54,380 nucleotides of DNA from an uncultured Erysipelotrichaceae bacterium (lineage in GTDB: Bacteria > Bacillota_I > Bacilli_A > RF39 > UBA660), in the NCBI GenBank assembly GCA_902801795.1, contig CADCJQ010000012.1:1-54380 (forward strand), in the 5' to 3' direction. Under the pieces are notes generated by a model. It saw nothing but the letters and a program-made list of their open reading frames with translations, had not been told where the DNA came from and made no database searches. This document shows, piece after piece, positions 52,500 through 54,380 of this stretch; position 1 is the stretch's first letter, and each line of letters begins with the position of its first letter. The position numbers and the translations under genes were made by a program.

Positions 52500-52530
52500 A
52501 AAAGATACTGTTTAAAATGCAGTATCTTTT
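52500..52530. terminator. terminator of rnhC, usable from both sides
   Basis: AAAGATACTG (52501-52510) pairs with CAGTATCTTT (52520-52529); T-rich sequence follows. Confidence 0.8.
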
Positions 52531-52540
52531 GTTATTATTT

Positions 52541-54380
52541 TTATCCAATTTCATATGGATCATTAATAAATCCACTACCCTTGATAATTTTTGTCTCAGA
52601 TTTAATGACGATAGATGGTCGGGCACCGCGCGCGCTGGAGCCGGGCGAGTCGCTGCCAAAGGCACCGCCATTGCCCACAAAACGCACATAGGAGGAACTA
52701 GATGGTGTTATTAACCACATACTCTTATAGGTGGTTGAGCTGCTGACGTGTGTTAATGTTGATTGCTGTGCTGACATCATTTCTCCTGCACGTAATAGTC
52801 CAACAAGTCCGGTATACGTTTTATTAGTATCACTACTTTCATATTTCGTACAATTACTAATGGTTGTTGTCTCAAGTTCACTTGCTGTATTTTTACATAT
52901 CGTTGCTTTATAGTTCGTACTATTTGAATGCAATCCTAAATAGTACGTTCCATTTACTAGCAGGTTCTTATCACCTGAAGAAATAGTACTTAACCATCCA
53001 TTTTCATCAGTCAAATATTTATCCCAGTATTTCATATCTGTAGACTGCGTATTAAAATAGACATCACTTCCAAAATTACCTTTTGTTGTATCAGAAGTGT
53101 TGGAACTATTTGGGTTATTTATATAACTTGTATTTACTATTTTAGTTGTATTATTTTCTATTCCCACAATTCTGTATAATTCATTATTAAATTTAACATA
53201 TTCACCACTTATTCTAGTATTTAGAAGTTCATTAGTCTTGCCTTCTTCTACGTCACCTATAATATGGAATGGTAATAATCTTGTTCCATCATAATTTTCG
53301 GTATCAAATATGGCGTTAGATTTAATGACGATAGATGGTCGGGCGCCACCCGCGCTGGATGGAGAGTTGTTGGTCAAGGCACCGTAGTTGCTCACGATAC
53401 GCACATTGGAGGAACTATATGGTGTCATTAACCACCAATATTGGCCAATATGTAAATATCCTGAACTTGTTCCACTTTTAGTGTATTCAAAGGCATTTAA
53501 TAATCCTACTGTTCTAGTTATCGTGTCATTTGCTACTCTTTCTAAATATGGGTCTGTATCTGCCGTAGTCTCTTTAACATTCCATTCACTATTTTGAACA
53601 ACGATATTGGTATTATTATATAGTGTTGGTACCATCCATGAGTCAGCAAAGGTTACTGTGCTACCAAAATATATTGATGTCATAGGATTTTCGGTTACTA
53701 ATTTTATCATACCATTTGGGTAAATCGCTACTATTCTCCATAGTTTTCCAGAGTACCAAACATAATTCTTTAAACAATCTTCATCATTACCGGTATAATA
53801 GATGACGTCCGCATCAATTTCTCCATAAAATGATGATTTATTTGGTTCTGTCGAAATACATGATGCTTGAGTAGTTTTTCTTTCTTGTAAAAATTCACTA
53901 GCTGTTTCTTTAATTACAGCATACAAAGTTGTATCACTATTAAAGTTAATGGTGTCTCCTACTTTATATTCAACTTCCCCATCTGGTGTTGTACTCCATC
54001 CTTTAAAGTTTGGTACATCAAGAGATACTGTTATGGTATCGGTTCCATCTCCTTTAAGAGGTTGTCGTGATGGTGTACTTCCTAACAGCCCATTTTTATT
54101 ATAAGTTAAATATCCGACAGCAGATGAGTCATATACTCCTTCATCAGCAGATACTTTAACACTAAAACCAATTCCAGATGTTTGTAAAGCATTCCATTCA
54201 GTAGTTGTTAACACGGTTCTTCCATCAACCCAATCACTTGTTGTACCCATATTATCTGATTCGGTTCCATCATAGGTATCACTTATAGCTACTCTATCAC
54301 CATCAATATAAACTCTTAAAGTAATTGTTCCATTAACATTCGTATTTGGTGGAATATGACCTACAGCAAATTCTGAGTCA
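52541..54380 (-). CDS. large surface protein with two DUF6273-like domains and two variable cassettes (5' end outside the window)
   Basis: The frame is open to the window edge, so the N-terminus is missing. From there the order is a beta segment (VNGTITLRVYIDG, GRTVLTTTEWNALQ) shared with the DUF285 proteins, then an InlB-like repeat (FKGWSTTPDG...TLYAVI). Two copies of a domain follow that recalls DUF6273: domain A with YVWYSGKLWRIVAI...YWWLMTPYSSSNVRIV...GARPSIVIKS, and domain B with LYRIVGIENN...MWLITPSSSSYVRFV...GARPSIVIKS, ending GSGFINDPYEIG. The SSSxVR to GARPS part of each domain is GC-rich and nearly shared, while the rest has diverged. It is probably exported by a SipW-type signal encoded beyond the edge. 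Confidence 0.7.
   Translation of the reverse strand, partial: DSEFAVGHIPPNTNVNGTITLRVYIDGDRVAISDTYDGTESDNMGTTSDWVDGRTVLTTTEWNALQTSGIGFSVKVSADEGVYDSSAVGYLTYNKNGLLGSTPSRQPLKGDGTDTITVSLDVPNFKGWSTTPDGEVEYKVGDTINFNSDTTLYAVIKETASEFLQERKTTQASCISTEPNKSSFYGEIDADVIYYTGNDEDCLKNYVWYSGKLWRIVAIYPNGMIKLVTENPMTSIYFGSTVTFADSWMVPTLYNNTNIVVQNSEWNVKETTADTDPYLERVANDTITRTVGLLNAFEYTKSGTSSGYLHIGQYWWLMTPYSSSNVRIVSNYGALTNNSPSSAGGARPSIVIKSNAIFDTENYDGTRLLPFHIIGDVEEGKTNELLNTRISGEYVKFNNELYRIVGIENNTTKIVNTSYINNPNSSNTSDTTKGNFGSDVYFNTQSTDMKYWDKYLTDENGWLSTISSGDKNLLVNGTYYLGLHSNSTNYKATICKNTASELETTTISNCTKYESSDTNKTYTGLVGLLRAGEMMSAQQSTLTHVSSSTTYKSMWLITPSSSSYVRFVGNGGAFGSDSPGSSARGARPSIVIKSETKIIKGSGFINDPYEIG
52598..52718 (-). repeat. 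GC-rich variable cassette, copy 1 (VR-like)
   Basis: The core 52621-52690 is 48/70 G+C by hand count in an AT-rich gene. The 3' flank in coding sense (52598-52624) is identical over 27 bases to 53318-53344, and the 5' flank (52691-52718) is nearly identical to 53408-53435. Between them, codons differ at many first and second positions and by one codon in length. It encodes SSSSYVRFVGNGGAFGSDS and PGSSARGARPS. Confidence 0.7.
53318..53435 (-). repeat. GC-rich variable cassette, copy 2 (VR-like)
   Basis: Partner of the cassette at 52598-52718, three bases shorter. The core 53341-53400 is 37/60 G+C. It encodes YSSSNVRIVSNYGALTNNS and PSSAGGARPS. Many differences from copy 1 have an A in one of the two copies (for example TAT/TCT, AAT/TAT, AGC/GGC, AAC/AGC, AAC/GAC, CCA/CCC), which fits adenine-directed mutagenesis, though some do not. 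Confidence 0.7.

Noticed and set aside
52598-53435. GC-rich cassettes as recent foreign insertion or contamination
   Set aside because: They are in frame within a continuous ORF, end exactly at conserved domain borders and are flanked by native AT-rich sequence; two short near-copies at matching domain positions fit copying into variable regions better.

Overview
This is a very AT-rich window from a low-GC Gram-positive bacterium, most likely an uncultured gut member of the Bacilli (RF39/Erysipelotrichia-like). The evidence is a T-box-controlled pheST operon, topoisomerase IV genes, RNase HIII, the YmfF/YmfH peptidase pair, YjcZ-like miniproteins, SipW/TasA-like proteins, a type VII secretion ATPase (EssC) and strong AGGAGG ribosome sites. 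TGA is used as a stop (for example at the parE end), so the mycoplasma code does not apply. Taxonomy is inferred. Almost all genes lie on the minus strand.

Layout: 1-6.2 kb has a truncated secreted protein, trmL, a DUF362 protein, a tandem DUF4230 pair and a large membrane-anchored Big_2/beta-helix surface protein. 6.3-13.7 kb has a duplicated short-chain dehydrogenase (one copy frameshifted) around a cysteine-rich membrane protein, then flavin reductase, GtrA, MFS, DUF523, an LD-carboxypeptidase and a TasA-like/DUF6273-like protein. 13.8-18.2 kb is T-box - hydrolase - pheS - pheT. It is followed by divergent tRNA-Arg and tRNA-Pro genes. 18.6-28.6 kb is mostly housekeeping: fhs, a CDF transporter, the M16 pair, rpoZ, mscL and upp, plus an orphan pilin-like protein, a transglutaminase-like protein and three miniproteins.

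28.7-33.2 kb carries two tandem BspA/DUF285 surface-protein loci. Each is broken by a reading-frame discontinuity at the same place, and each is preceded by a short leader ORF; the second leader contains a run of nine G. 33.2-37.7 kb is parE-parC. 38.6-40.3 kb is a small stability island with two putative type I toxin loci, a DinJ/YafQ-type type II module and a nested palindrome. After an InlB-repeat surface protein and an RNHCP protein, 42.3-51.4 kb is one long operon. It combines an EsaB/EssC type VII motor with a SipW-type signal peptidase, TasA-like proteins, a lysozyme-fold protein lacking the expected catalytic Glu, and membrane proteins of unknown role. No EssA/EssB/EsaA or WXG100 gene is recognisable there.

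The window ends in rnhC and a partial surface protein at 52.5-54.4 kb. This protein holds two GC-rich cassettes of about 120 bp. They are near-copies of each other inside otherwise diverged domains, and they look like variable regions of a diversity-generating retroelement. No reverse transcriptase or template repeat is visible in the window, so that reading is inference.

A common theme is the cell surface. SipW-type signal segments and a beta motif with an 'xMW' core recur in at least five exported proteins at separate loci. Several of these loci carry repeats, duplications or hypervariable tracts.
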